NCBI GenBank assembly: GCA_029012425.1
Contig: JAQXMB010000042.1
Span: forward strand, 26,908 to 90,907
Source: a bacterium
GTDB lineage: Bacteria > Bacillota > Clostridia > Lachnospirales > Lachnospiraceae
Direction of reading: 5' to 3'
Length of the DNA stretch: 64,000 nt
A program made the translations under genes and the position numbers. Of the stretch, positions 43,285 through 53,201 are shown piece by piece (positions within the stretch are counted from its first letter, which is position 1; each line of letters starts with the position of its first letter). The notes under the pieces are model-generated. The model made no database searches, was not told where the DNA came from, and saw only the letters and a program-made list of their open reading frames with translations.

Positions 43285-44646
43285 TTAATCTTCTTGCGCG
43301 AGTGCTGCCTTGATCATAATCGCACACTCCACGCGCTTTTTCTGCAGTGCACATCCGATGTCATATGCATCGTGAATGCTGCCATGGAAATTGTAGGAAT
43401 TGGCAGCACAGCCGCCGCTGCAGTAAAATCTTGCAAAACAATTTCTGCACTTTTCCTTGGAATAAACATTACAGCTTTTGAACTCGTCACAAATCTGCGG
43501 ATGCTTAATTCCTTCAAATACATTTCCAAGATAAAACTTTTCATTGCCAACAAACTGATGGCAAGGATAGAGGTCACCCCAGGGTGTAACTGCCAAATAC
43601 TCCGTACCTGAACCGCAACCCGACAAGCGTTTTGCCACGCAAGGGCCTCCCTCCAAATCTATCATAAAATGGAAAAAATTAAAATCCTCTCCAGTTTTAT
43701 GTCTGCGAATCATCTCCTTGGCGAGTGCATCATACTCGTCAAACAACGCCAGCAAATCCTCCTCCCGGATTGCATAGTCGGCTGTATCCGGCGCGACAAC
43801 CGGCTCTACAGAAATCTGCTTAAATCCCAAATCTGCCATATGCAATACATCTTTTGCAAAATCGAGATTGTGATGTGTGAAGGTTCCTCTCACATAGTAG
43901 CGCTCCTGATTTCTGCTGTCAGCGAATTTCTGATATTTCGGAACGACCAGATCATAGCTTCCGGAGCCATTAGGGAACGGACGCATTCTGTCATGTACCT
44001 CCGGTCTTCCGTCAATGCTCAGTACGACATTATCCATCTCACGGTTTGCGAACTCCATGATATCATCATTCAATAGTACGCCGTTTGTTGTGAGCGTAAA
44101 ACGGAATTTCTTATTGAATTCCTCTTCCTTGCTTCTTCCATACGCGACCAGATCTTTTACAACCTGGAAATTAAGTGTCGGCTCTCCGCCAAAAAAATCT
44201 ACTTCTAAGTTTCTTCGATTTCCTGATCCTGCAATCAGAAAGTCTAATGCTGCCTTGCCTACCTCATATGTCATCAGCTCTCGTTTTCCATGATACTCGC
44301 CCTCTTCTGCAAAACAGTACTTGCAGGCAAGATTACAGTCATGCGCAATGTGAAGGCAAAGCGCTTTGACAACGGTGGGGCGGTTTTTACCGAGCTCCTG
44401 TATATAATCCTCGTAGCCATCCGGTGTGAATAACTCTTTCGCATCAATCAGCTCTTTTACCTCGTCAAGAGCTTCCTTCAGCTCCGAGACATCATAGGTT
44501 TTACCAAGCTTGTCCACAATTTCTTCCGGTGTATGCGATTCGTAGAGTGCGATCACATCATACATGATCTGATCGACCACATGGATTGCCCCGCTGTTCA
44601 CATCCAGCACAATATTGTAGCCATTGTTCTGATACTGGTGAACCAC
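43285..44646 (-). CDS. scfB: Radical SAM SCIFF peptide maturase (thioether forming)
   Basis: 453 residues. An N-terminal precursor-recognition-like region (about 8-75), the radical SAM cluster motif C104-x3-C108-x2-C111, GGEPTLNF, and a SPASM region with C-terminal cysteines including GSGTEYLAVTPWGDLYPCHQF, CNVYSKEKCRNCFARFYCSGGC and GCALQKKRVEC. This family makes cysteine-to-threonine (gamma) thioether links in the SCIFF peptide. The precursor scfA lies upstream, with repeat B2 in the 200-bp gap between them. Confidence 0.95.
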   Translation of the reverse strand: MVHQYQNNGYNIVLDVNSGAIHVVDQIMYDVIALYESHTPEEIVDKLGKTYDVSELKEALDEVKELIDAKELFTPDGYEDYIQELGKNRPTVVKALCLHIAHDCNLACKYCFAEEGEYHGKRELMTYEVGKAALDFLIAGSGNRRNLEVDFFGGEPTLNFQVVKDLVAYGRSKEEEFNKKFRFTLTTNGVLLNDDIMEFANREMDNVVLSIDGRPEVHDRMRPFPNGSGSYDLVVPKYQKFADSRNQERYYVRGTFTHHNLDFAKDVLHMADLGFKQISVEPVVAPDTADYAIREEDLLALFDEYDALAKEMIRRHKTGEDFNFFHFMIDLEGGPCVAKRLSGCGSGTEYLAVTPWGDLYPCHQFVGNEKFYLGNVFEGIKHPQICDEFKSCNVYSKEKCRNCFARFYCSGGCAANSYNFHGSIHDAYDIGCALQKKRVECAIMIKAALAQED

Positions 44647-44677
44647 TGCGTGTTCCTCCCTTTCCTATTTCCCTTTA

Positions 44678-44777
44678 CGCACAGAGACGAGATACGCACT
44701 GCGAATCTCGCTCTGATTTGCGCTCGTTAAACATCCGCTTGCACAAGTGCAGCGTCCATGTTCCTCGTCGCCATAAC
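44678..44777. repeat. Repeat family B, copy 2, between scfA and scfB
   Basis: About 100 bp closely similar to 6133-6233, keeping the CGAGAT/ATCTCG and TGCAC-AA-GTGCA hairpins. It lies in the transcript between the peptide and the maturase. Confidence 0.75.
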
Positions 44778-44847
44778 AAATGACCGCTTGCAATGCAAAC
44801 GGTCGTCTGTACTTATTGTACTCATTCATTTCTATGCAAAATAATTA

Positions 44848-44991
44848 TTATTTGCACTGCTCGCAGGTCTGATTTCCTACGGTACAAGAAGTCTTGCAAG
44901 CTGACTGACAAGAGGTCTGGCACTCACCGCAGCCGCCTTTTTTAACTGTGTTCTGAAGCTTTCTTGTATTCAAAGTCTTTACATGTTTCAT
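44848..44991 (-). CDS. scfA: SCIFF ribosomally made peptide precursor
   Basis: 47 residues, ATG at 44991 with GAAAGGAG upstream. Leader MKHVKTLNTRKLQNTVKKGG, then cysteines C21, C24, C28, C32, C36 and C43 with the canonical C-x2-C-x3-C-x3-C-x3-C-x6-C spacing of SCIFF (six cysteines in forty-five residues), plus an extra C46. Threonines and serines suited as thioether acceptors lie between. Its cognate maturase is the next gene. Role of SCIFF is still unknown. Strong promoter at 45026-45054. Confidence 0.97.
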   Translation of the reverse strand: MKHVKTLNTRKLQNTVKKGGCGECQTSCQSACKTSCTVGNQTCEQCK

Positions 44992-45025
44992 AATAATTCG
45001 CTCCTTTCAGCAATACCTAGGACGC

Positions 45026-45054
45026 ATTATAGCACACCTCATGCACCAGTGCAA
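45026..45054 (-). promoter_or_regulatory. scfA promoter
   Basis: On the minus strand TTGCAC (45054-45049), 17-bp spacer, TATAAT (45031-45026) with an extended TGC before the -10. Looks strong. Confidence 0.82.
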
Positions 45055-45105
45055 GTCTGAAATATCCGATAACACACTGTAATATTGCCTGTTTTGGCAG
45101 TTTTT

Positions 45106-45480
45106 TCAACTGAGCATTCCACCGGCGGTCGAAGACAACAGACACAGCGCCAGCGTCGAAAACAGATGTACCGGGTCACTTCCGATTCCCCGGTGTAAAA
45201 GAAGTCCAACGAGAAACAGAATCAAATAGTAAAGCCCTCCGATCAACATTCCCCACAAATACTTTTTCACGCCGGCATATCTGCCGATAAAAAAGCCGCC
45301 CAGAAATCCTGCGATGACATAGATTGCGATAATCGCGCCATTCATCACCGCCTCGGACAGATTGCTTTTATACATGATAAATGCCAGCAGCAGAAGCAAA
45401 ATCCCCGTAATCACATACATGGCAACCAGATCAATCAGTATCGGTAACAGTATCTGTACTCTGCCTCCTCTTTGTTCCAT
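45106..45480 (-). CDS. TIGR04086-like small membrane protein
   Basis: 124 residues, four hydrophobic helices (IDLVAMYVITGILLLLLAFIM, NGAIIAIYVIAGFLGGFFIG, LWGMLIGGLYYLILFLVGLLL and a C-terminal one). It fits the small membrane protein family (TIGR04086) that is often encoded beside SCIFF genes in Clostridia, and it sits directly upstream of scfA here. Function unknown. Confidence 0.75.
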   Translation of the reverse strand: MEQRGGRVQILLPILIDLVAMYVITGILLLLLAFIMYKSNLSEAVMNGAIIAIYVIAGFLGGFFIGRYAGVKKYLWGMLIGGLYYLILFLVGLLLHRGIGSDPVHLFSTLALCLLSSTAGGMLS

Positions 45481-45565
45481 AGTATCCCTCCATCATTCCT
45501 CTGAATCTTGATACTATATAATATGTCCACAGCATACATAATAGAACTATGCCGTATATCCACCG

Positions 45566-46453
45566 TTAATTGTCAAGCGAACGCGCATAGCGAATCATCC
45601 GCTTTCCGTCAACGAATATCTCGCCGTAATTTGTAAATCCAAGCTTTTGCAGCAGACAAAAGCTTGCGCTGTTTCCCGGTTCTACAAAACAGTTCAGCAT
45701 CTCGTAAGCAAGATGTTCGCGTGCGAATTCAATGAGATAACTGCACACCTCCGTCGCGTAACCTTGTCGCTGCCACGGCACACCAATCACATAGCCAAGC
45801 TCCAACACATTTTCATCGCCAAGATCTCTATGCGCAAACCCTGCGCGTCCGATCAGCTTACCATCCGCTTTATCCGTCACCAGCCATACCCCGTAACCAT
45901 AGAAGTGATACATGGCGCGAATGTACTTACGGGTATAATCGAGTTCCTCCTCCCAGTCGTACAGATTTTCCGTATAATCAGTTATTCCCGGCTGTGCATA
46001 CAGCTCAAAGAGGTCCGGCAGATCATCTTCTGTCATCTCACGAAGAATACACCGGTCTGTCACACCGGTAATCCATGGTTTCCCCTGTGCCCGCTTCATG
46101 ATACGGTCTAAAAACTGAACGGTTACCTCCTCAAAGCCAAGGACAATCATATCCGCTCCGAAATCGACCTCACGATAGCCGATTGTAGCCATCGGGGAAT
46201 TCTTTGCAAGTGTAAGCAGCTTGTTTGAACCGGCAAGAAGAAGTGTATCTGACAATGCAATTTCTCTTTTTTGCAATTCCTGCTCCAGCACAAAACGCGT
46301 GCACGCAGTCAGCTTGTCACAATCAACTGTGACAATCTTCCACGCTTTCAATTCATCCAGCAATTGTAGCAGTGCCGTGTCATCTGCTGCCTCAAATCGA
46401 CTGTAGACAACGGCTTTTAACGATATGATTTTTTGAAAAAGAGATTCGTTCAT
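45566..46453 (-). CDS. GNAT acetyltransferase with an N-terminal HAD-remnant-like domain
   Basis: 295 residues. The C-terminal about 160 residues are RimJ/RimL-like GNAT (TDRCILREMTEDDLPDLFELY, LELGYVIGVPWQRQGYATEVCSYL, NSASFCLLQKLGFTNYG). The N-terminal about 130 residues have the shape of the second half of a HAD phosphatase (TLLLAGSNKLLTLAKNSPMATIGYREVDFGADMIVLGFEEVTVQFLDRI), but the catalytic DxD motif is missing, so it is probably inactive as a phosphatase. Substrate unknown. Confidence 0.8.
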   Translation of the reverse strand: MNESLFQKIISLKAVVYSRFEAADDTALLQLLDELKAWKIVTVDCDKLTACTRFVLEQELQKREIALSDTLLLAGSNKLLTLAKNSPMATIGYREVDFGADMIVLGFEEVTVQFLDRIMKRAQGKPWITGVTDRCILREMTEDDLPDLFELYAQPGITDYTENLYDWEEELDYTRKYIRAMYHFYGYGVWLVTDKADGKLIGRAGFAHRDLGDENVLELGYVIGVPWQRQGYATEVCSYLIEFAREHLAYEMLNCFVEPGNSASFCLLQKLGFTNYGEIFVDGKRMIRYARSLDN

Positions 46454-46604
46454 CTTTACTTTTCACCCTATATTCTATACAATAATACTGCTCGGAAGCA
46501 GATTCCGGCCAAGTTTATTCATATCATAAAAAGTATCTGTTCAAAACAGGTCGGAGCAAAACTGTGAAGATATTGAACAGTTACGAAGAAAGGAAGCTAC
46601 TATT

Positions 46605-47126
46605 ATGGCACAAAACCCTATCGTAACAATCGAAATGGCAAACGGCGATATCATGAAAGCTGAGCTTTATCCCGAGATTGCCCCCAATACAGTTAACAAT
46701 TTTATCAGCTTAATTCAGAAAGGCTACTATGACGGTGTGATTTTCCACCGTGTCATCCCCGGATTTATGATTCAGGGTGGTGATCCGGACGGAACCGGAA
46801 TGGGCGGTCCCGGATATCAGATCAAGGGGGAATTCTCACACAACGGTTTTAAAAACGACCTCAAGCACACCCCCGGTGTTCTTTCTATGGCTCGCACCAT
46901 GATTCCCGATTCCGCAGGAAGCCAGTTCTTCATCATGCACGCTCCCAGCCCTCATCTTGACGGTGAGTATGCTGCTTTCGGAAAGCTGATTGAAGGTCTT
47001 GAGGTTGTTGACAAGATTGCCAATGTCAGAACCGAGTACTCTGACCGTCCGAGGGAAGAGCAGAAACTGAACACCGTTACGGTTGATACCTTTGGTGTTG
47101 ATTATCCTGAGCCCGAAAAGTGCTGA
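46605..47126 (+). CDS. Peptidyl-prolyl cis-trans isomerase, cyclophilin type
   Basis: 173 residues, cytoplasmic (no signal). Core cyclophilin motifs: NNFISLIQKGYYDGVIFHRVIPGFMIQGGDPDGTG, GVLSMART, SAGSQFFIMHAPSPHLDGEYAAFGKLIEGLEVVDKIA. The active-site arginine (FHRVIPGFMIQGG) is present. Catalyses proline isomerisation in folding. GAAAGGAAG before the ATG; monocistronic. Confidence 0.94.
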   Translation: MAQNPIVTIEMANGDIMKAELYPEIAPNTVNNFISLIQKGYYDGVIFHRVIPGFMIQGGDPDGTGMGGPGYQIKGEFSHNGFKNDLKHTPGVLSMARTMIPDSAGSQFFIMHAPSPHLDGEYAAFGKLIEGLEVVDKIANVRTEYSDRPREEQKLNTVTVDTFGVDYPEPEKC

Positions 47127-47136
47127 TCCGGTTTTT

Positions 47137-47173
47137 AAAAAAAGAGTTTCGCGTAATGGCGAAACTCTTTTTT
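47137..47173. terminator. Bidirectional terminator between cyclophilin and glgP genes
   Basis: AAAAAGAGTTTCGC pairs with GCGAAACTCTTTTT, with flanking A- and T-runs. Confidence 0.93.
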
Positions 47174-47180
47174 AGTTGCA

Positions 47181-49658
47181 TCAATTTAAAAATGCTTCCG
47201 GTTTAACAGTGATCTTATCCAATTTCCAGATGTCATCCACATACTCCTGAATCGTACGGTCAGATGAGAATTTTCCTGCGTGAGCCACATTTAAAATTGC
47301 CTTCTTTGCCCATGCTTTTTCATCTGTATACATCTCAGAAATTTTCTTCTGTGCTGCCTCGTAAGATCGGAAATCAGCCAGCGTGAAGTAGGTATCTGCA
47401 TACTGCGTACACTGTGTATTCAAAAGTGAATTGTACAGGTCACGGAACAGTTCGGTATCGTTCTGTGAATAGAAGCCGTTAATGAGCTGCATCAGCACCT
47501 GACGAATCTGCGGATCGTTGTTGAAAATCTGCATCGGATTGTAATCTCTTGCCTTCTCATGTGCAATTACCTCATCTGCACTCATACCGAAAATAACGAT
47601 ATTGTCTTCGCCGACTTCCTCAACCATCTCAACATTTGCGCCATCCATCGTGCCGATTGTGATCGCTCCGTTTAACATGTACTTCATGTTACCGGTTCCG
47701 GATGCCTCTTTACTTGCTGTTGAAATCTGCTCAGAAACATCTGCTCCTGCAGTGATGATCTCTGCATTCGATACACAGTAATCCTCGATAAATACTACTT
47801 TTATCTTGCCATGAATACTTGCATCGTTGTTAATGACATTGGCCACATTGTTAATCAGCTTAATTGTAAGCTTTGCATTCTTATATCCGGCTGCTGCCTT
47901 CGCACCGAAGATAAAGGTTCTCGGATGGAACTCCATCTCAGGATGCTCCTTTATCTCGTTGTACAGATACATCACATGGAGAATGTTCATCAACTGTCTC
48001 TTGTACTCATGAAGACGCTTGGTCTGGCAATCGAAAATCGAACGGGGATCAACCTCTAGACCGTTGTGCTCCTTGATATATGCTGCAAGACGAAGCTTGT
48101 TCTGATACTTGATATTCATAAACTCAGCCTGTGCCTTCTCATCATCCGCATAGACCGCAAGCTTCTCAAGGTGACTAAGGTCGGTAATCCAGTCGTTTCC
48201 GATATGACCGGTAATCCAGTTTGCGAGAAGCGGATTTGCATGAAGCAGGAAGCGTCTCTGTGTAATACCGTTTGTCTTGTTATTAAACTTCTCAGGGAAG
48301 AGCTGATAGAACTCTTTTAATTCCTGATTTTTCAAAATCTCGGTGTGAAGCTTTGCAACACCGTTTACGGAATAGCCGGCTGCAATTGCAAGATGTGCCA
48401 TTTTTACCATGCCATCGTAAACGATTGCCATCTTCTGCACCTTCTGCTGATCGCCGGGGAAGCTCGCCTGAATCTGTAAAATAAAGCGGCGGTTAATCTC
48501 CTCAACAATCTGATAAATTCTCGGAAGCAGACGGGAGAAGATCTCGATGGGCCATTTCTCAAGCGCCTCTGCCATAATGGTATGGTTGGTATATGCGCAG
48601 GTCGCAGTTGTGATCTTCCAAGCCTCGTTCCACTCTAAGTTGTAATCATCAAGCAGGATTCTCATAAGCTCTGCCACCGCTACGGTCGGATGCGTGTCAT
48701 TCATCTGAATCGTAACCTTCTTCGGCAGATCATGAATATCATCGTGTGTCTTCATGAATTTTGCAATTGCGCGCTGAACGCTTGCCGATACAAAGAAGTA
48801 CTGCTGGCGCAGGCGAAGCTCCTTGCCCTGTACATGATTATCGTTCGGATAAAGCACCTCTACCAGATTTCTCGCAAGGTTTTCCTGCTCAACTGCCTTT
48901 CTGTAATCTCCCTTGTCAAACGAATCGAGCTGGAAGCACTCAACCGGCTCCGCATCCCAGATCATTAATGTATTTACAACATTATTGTTGTAGCCGATGA
49001 TAGGCATATCATAAGGAACTGCCAGTACGGACTGATAATTCTCATGGATAAAACGGGTTCTTCCGGTTGCCTGATCCATCTCAGCACGCACATAGCCGCC
49101 AAATTTTACGGTGAATGCATGCTCCGGTCTGCGAAGCTCGAACGGATAACCGTTCTTTAACCAGTTATCGGGTTCTTCCACCTGATAGCCGTCCTTGATT
49201 TTCTGACGGAACATACCATAGCGATAACGGATACCGCATCCGTATGCCGGATAGCCGAGCGTTGAAAGAGACTCCATAAAGCATGCTGCCAGTCTTCCGA
49301 GTCCTCCGTTACCAAGTGCAGGGTCACGCTCCTGATCCTCAATGACATTCAAATCAAGACCGATCTCCTCAAGCGCTTCCTTCACCTGATCATAAGCTGT
49401 CAGATTGATCAGGTTGTTGCCGAGTGCACGGCCAACCAGAAACTCCATGGACATATAGTAAACCATCTTGGGATCTGTCTCGTCCATCGTCTTCTGTGTT
49501 GCGAGCCACTGGTCAATAATGACATCCTTTGTCACATAGCTGACAGCCTGAAAGATTTCCTGCTTTGTTGCCTCGTCAATGCTTTTGCGAAACTGACTTT
49601 TTACCGCATCCTTTACGGCCTTGATGAAAGTCTCCTTGTCAAACATCTTGTTTGTCAT
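47181..49658 (-). CDS. glgP: Glycogen/maltodextrin phosphorylase
   Basis: 825 residues, full length. PLP-binding lysine in ASKEASGTGNMKYMLNGAITIGTMDGANVEM; N-terminal DPALGNGGLGRLAACFMESL; central NDTHPTVAVAELMRILLDD and RLHEYKRQLMNIL. Releases glucose-1-phosphate from storage or dietary glucans. It follows ileS by 51 bp but is functionally unrelated; AGGAGG precedes its ATG. Confidence 0.95.
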   Translation of the reverse strand: MTNKMFDKETFIKAVKDAVKSQFRKSIDEATKQEIFQAVSYVTKDVIIDQWLATQKTMDETDPKMVYYMSMEFLVGRALGNNLINLTAYDQVKEALEEIGLDLNVIEDQERDPALGNGGLGRLAACFMESLSTLGYPAYGCGIRYRYGMFRQKIKDGYQVEEPDNWLKNGYPFELRRPEHAFTVKFGGYVRAEMDQATGRTRFIHENYQSVLAVPYDMPIIGYNNNVVNTLMIWDAEPVECFQLDSFDKGDYRKAVEQENLARNLVEVLYPNDNHVQGKELRLRQQYFFVSASVQRAIAKFMKTHDDIHDLPKKVTIQMNDTHPTVAVAELMRILLDDYNLEWNEAWKITTATCAYTNHTIMAEALEKWPIEIFSRLLPRIYQIVEEINRRFILQIQASFPGDQQKVQKMAIVYDGMVKMAHLAIAAGYSVNGVAKLHTEILKNQELKEFYQLFPEKFNNKTNGITQRRFLLHANPLLANWITGHIGNDWITDLSHLEKLAVYADDEKAQAEFMNIKYQNKLRLAAYIKEHNGLEVDPRSIFDCQTKRLHEYKRQLMNILHVMYLYNEIKEHPEMEFHPRTFIFGAKAAAGYKNAKLTIKLINNVANVINNDASIHGKIKVVFIEDYCVSNAEIITAGADVSEQISTASKEASGTGNMKYMLNGAITIGTMDGANVEMVEEVGEDNIVIFGMSADEVIAHEKARDYNPMQIFNNDPQIRQVLMQLINGFYSQNDTELFRDLYNSLLNTQCTQYADTYFTLADFRSYEAAQKKISEMYTDEKAWAKKAILNVAHAGKFSSDRTIQEYVDDIWKLDKITVKPEAFLN

Positions 49659-49709
49659 GCGTGTTCCTCCTATTTTCTCTCTAAACCCCGTATTTCCCCC
49701 AACAATATC

Positions 49710-52700
49710 CTACTGTTTTTTCACGCTGAGAGTAACCTTCTCACCATTAATATTCCACTCTTTTTCATACCCGTCAACACTTCCGGCAGAAATATTGTCT
49801 GCAAGTACTTCACCGCAGATTGCTACTCCGTCAGCTGCAAAAATATCTGCAAGTCTGCCTTCTGCCACATAACCGATTGCGATGCGGTCCATCACCTCGA
49901 ATCCGGCCTCTTTACGCATGGTCTGAATCTTACTGATGATTTCTCGCACAAATCCCTCACGGATCAACTCCTCGGAAAGCTTGGTATCAAGAACAACAGT
50001 TACTGTATTATCGCCCTCTGTCTGATAGCCCTCCATCTGCGTCATTGTAATTAACAGATCTTCTTCAAGAAGCACAACTTCGCTTGAAATCTCATCCAGC
50101 GTCAGCGCGCCCTTGCTCCGAAGCTCTGCCATCGCAGCATTTCCATCAAGACTTGCAAGTGCTTTTTGAATCTGTCCAAGATATTTTCCATATTTCGGTC
50201 CAACGGTACGAAGCTGCGGCTTGAAGGTATAATCCGTATACTTGCTCACATCATCCGTAAAGGTAACCTTCTTTACATTCAACTCATCCTCAATAATCTC
50301 GGTGTAGAACTCGGGCAGGCTTTCGGGTGCTTTCACATACATCATTCCAATCGGCTGACGATTCTTGATGTTCGCAGAGTTACGGCAGGCGCGACCCATA
50401 ACAACAATCTTTAATACAGCCTCCATATTCTTCTCAAGCTCGCCGTCAATCCATGCCTCATTTGCAGCCGGGAAGTCACACAGATGAACACTCTCGGGTG
50501 CCGATGCATCCAGTGAGCATACAAGATTACGGTAAATATCCTCTGCCATGAAAGGAATCATCGGAGCCGCTGTCTTTGCGACAGTCACAAGTGCGGTATA
50601 AAGTGTCATGTAAGCATTGATCTTATCCTGCTCCATGCCCTTTGCCCAGAAACGCTCACGGCTGCGACGCACATACCAGTTACTCATCTCATCCACAAAT
50701 TCATCGAGTGCACGAGCTGCCTCGGGAATCCGATAATTGTTCAGATTGTCATCAACTGTTTTAACCAATGTATTGAGCTTCGACAACAGCCATCTGTCCA
50801 TAACGGAAAGCTTCTCATAGTCCAATGTATATTTTGTTGCGTCAAAGTTATCAATATTCGCATACAGTACGAAGAACGCATAAGTATTCCACAGGGTTCC
50901 CATGAACTTACGCTGTCCCTCCTGAACTGCCTTGCCGTGGAAACGGTTCGGAAGCCAGGGTGCACTGTTAATATAGAAATACCAACGGATGGCATCCGCA
51001 CCGTAAGTCTCCAAAGCCTCGAACGGGTCAACCGCATTTCCTTTTGACTTACTCATCTTCTGGCCGTTCTCATCCTGTACATGTCCAAGAACGATGACAT
51101 TCTCATACGGTGCCTTGTTGAACAATAAGGTTGACTCTGCCATCAGCGAGTAGAACCATCCGCGCGTCTGATCCACTGCCTCAGAGATGAACTGTGCAGG
51201 GAACTGCTGCTCGAATAAATCCTTGTTCTCGAACGGATAATGATGCTGTGCAAAAGGCATTGCACCTGAATCAAACCAGCAGTCAATCACCTCGGGCACA
51301 CGATGCATCAACTTGCCACAGCAGGGACAGGGAATCTCCACCTCATCAATATAAGGGCGATGAAGCTCAATCTTGTCTGCATCCTCTCTTTTGCTGAGCT
51401 CCTTCAATTCCTGTCTGCTTCCTACGGAAAGCTGGTGACCGCAGTCCTCACACTCCCAGATATTAAGCGGTGTTCCCCAGTAACGGTTACGGGAAATACC
51501 CCAATCCTGAATGTTCTCCAGCCAGTTTCCGAAACGACCCTCACCGATGGACTCCGGAATCCAGTTTACGGTATGGTTGTTTGCTACCAAATCATCACGA
51601 ACCTCCGTCATCTTGATGAACCATGACTCGCGAGCATAGTAGATCAGGGGAGTGTCACAACGCCAGCAGTGCGGATACTCATGCTCGAACTTCGGTGCAT
51701 CAAATAACAGGCCCTTATCCTCCAGATCCTGTAAAACCATAGGGTCTGCCTTTTTAACAAATACGCCGGCATACGGTGTGTTGTCCGTCAACTCTCCCTT
51801 TTCGTTTACAAGCTGTACAAACGGAAGATCGTAGTTTCGGCCGACATTCGCATCATCCTCACCAAATGCAGGTGCGATGTGTACAATTCCGGTACCATCT
51901 GTCATTGTTACATAGCTGTCACAGGTGATGAAATGTGCTTTTTTATGCTGTTTTGCAATCATCTCGTTTGCAAAATCAAATAACGGCTCATACTCCTTGC
52001 GCTCTAAATCGATTCCCTTGTAGGTCTCAAGCACTTCGTACGCCTTCTGGCCTTCCTCAGCAGCAAGGGAACCAAGCACCTTATCGAGCAGCGCTTCTGC
52101 CATATAATAGGTAAATCCATCAACTGCCTTTACCTTGCAGTAGGTCTCGTCCGGGTTCACGCAGAGAGCCACATTACTGGGAAGTGTCCAGGGTGTGGTT
52201 GTCCATGCCAGGAAATATGCATCCTCTCCGACAACCTTGAAACGAACAACTGCCGAGCGCTCTTTTACGGTCTTATACCCCTGAGCAACCTCCTGTGAAG
52301 AAAGCGGAGTTCCGCAACGCGGGCAGTAAGGAACAATCTTGAAACCTTTGTACAAAAGCTTCTTGTCCCAGATTTCTTTTAACGCCCACCACTCAGACTC
52401 AATAAAGTTGTCATCGTAGGTTACATACGGGTCATCCATATCTGCCCAGAAACCGACCGTACCTGAGAAATCCTCCCACATACCTTTATATTTCCACACA
52501 GATTCTTTACACTTCTTGATGAAGGGCTCCATTCCGTACTCTTCAATCTGCTCCTTACCATTTAAACCAAGCAGCTTTTCCACCTCAAGCTCAACCGGAA
52601 GACCATGGGTATCCCAGCCGGCCTTACGAGGAACATAGTATCCCTTCATCGTGCGATAACGGGGAATCATATCCTTGATTACACGGGTCAGCACATGACC

Positions 52701-52868
52701 GATGTGGGGCTTTCCGTTTGCAGTCGGAGGTCCGTCATAAAAAGTATAGGTAGGGCCTTCCTTGCGATTTTCCATACTTTTTTGGAAGATATTATTTTCT
52801 TCCCAGAATTTCTCAGTTGCTTTTTCTCTGTCTACGAAATTCATATTCGTATCAACTTTATTGTACAT
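49710..52868 (-). CDS. ileS: Isoleucyl-tRNA synthetase
   Basis: 1052 residues. HIGH motif at residues 55-58 in GPPTANGKPHIGH, WDTHGLPVE, the CPRCGTPLSSQEVAQGYK segment, a CP1 editing domain (WTTTPWTLPSNVAL), and KMSKSKGN near residue 600. The length and PTANGKPHIGH wording suggest the long IleRS type common in Clostridia, related to the mupirocin-tolerant class; that subclass call is inference. Controlled by an upstream T-box with an AUC specifier. Confidence 0.96.
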   Translation of the reverse strand: MYNKVDTNMNFVDREKATEKFWEENNIFQKSMENRKEGPTYTFYDGPPTANGKPHIGHVLTRVIKDMIPRYRTMKGYYVPRKAGWDTHGLPVELEVEKLLGLNGKEQIEEYGMEPFIKKCKESVWKYKGMWEDFSGTVGFWADMDDPYVTYDDNFIESEWWALKEIWDKKLLYKGFKIVPYCPRCGTPLSSQEVAQGYKTVKERSAVVRFKVVGEDAYFLAWTTTPWTLPSNVALCVNPDETYCKVKAVDGFTYYMAEALLDKVLGSLAAEEGQKAYEVLETYKGIDLERKEYEPLFDFANEMIAKQHKKAHFITCDSYVTMTDGTGIVHIAPAFGEDDANVGRNYDLPFVQLVNEKGELTDNTPYAGVFVKKADPMVLQDLEDKGLLFDAPKFEHEYPHCWRCDTPLIYYARESWFIKMTEVRDDLVANNHTVNWIPESIGEGRFGNWLENIQDWGISRNRYWGTPLNIWECEDCGHQLSVGSRQELKELSKREDADKIELHRPYIDEVEIPCPCCGKLMHRVPEVIDCWFDSGAMPFAQHHYPFENKDLFEQQFPAQFISEAVDQTRGWFYSLMAESTLLFNKAPYENVIVLGHVQDENGQKMSKSKGNAVDPFEALETYGADAIRWYFYINSAPWLPNRFHGKAVQEGQRKFMGTLWNTYAFFVLYANIDNFDATKYTLDYEKLSVMDRWLLSKLNTLVKTVDDNLNNYRIPEAARALDEFVDEMSNWYVRRSRERFWAKGMEQDKINAYMTLYTALVTVAKTAAPMIPFMAEDIYRNLVCSLDASAPESVHLCDFPAANEAWIDGELEKNMEAVLKIVVMGRACRNSANIKNRQPIGMMYVKAPESLPEFYTEIIEDELNVKKVTFTDDVSKYTDYTFKPQLRTVGPKYGKYLGQIQKALASLDGNAAMAELRSKGALTLDEISSEVVLLEEDLLITMTQMEGYQTEGDNTVTVVLDTKLSEELIREGFVREIISKIQTMRKEAGFEVMDRIAIGYVAEGRLADIFAADGVAICGEVLADNISAGSVDGYEKEWNINGEKVTLSVKKQ

Positions 52869-52904
52869 TCTAATCTCCTTTCCTTTTTTAAGGGAATAAA
52901 AAAG

Positions 52905-53135
52905 CTCTTATCCGTAAAAGGACAAGAGCCGTTATGCTTTGTGATACCACCTGTTACAGGATACTCCGGTCACCCGTTCATATCCGCTTCCCATAACGGA
53001 GGAAATCCGTCAGAATCTACTTGCCATCCGGCGTTCAATCTGCTACTCAGAAGTGATCTTCAGATAACGCCTACTCATACCGGTTTCCACCATCCCCGGC
53101 TCTCTGTAACTTTTAGCGTTTCCTACTGTCTTCGT
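52905..53135 (-). ncRNA. T-box leader of ileS
   Basis: On the minus strand: Stem I with AGAGAG/GA motif near 53105, specifier loop with ATC (53057-53055, isoleucine), the conserved T-box GGTGGTATCAC (52951-52941), and a terminator GGCTCTTGTCC/GGATAAGAGC followed by TTTTTTATT (about 52930-52905). Uncharged tRNA-Ile stabilises the antiterminator and allows ileS transcription. Confidence 0.93.
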
Positions 53136-53201
53136 CAATGTATTTGTTCATTCAAGTTTTGCGTAGATAGTATAATGCTTTGCATTCGTGGTTGTCAAGA
53201 G

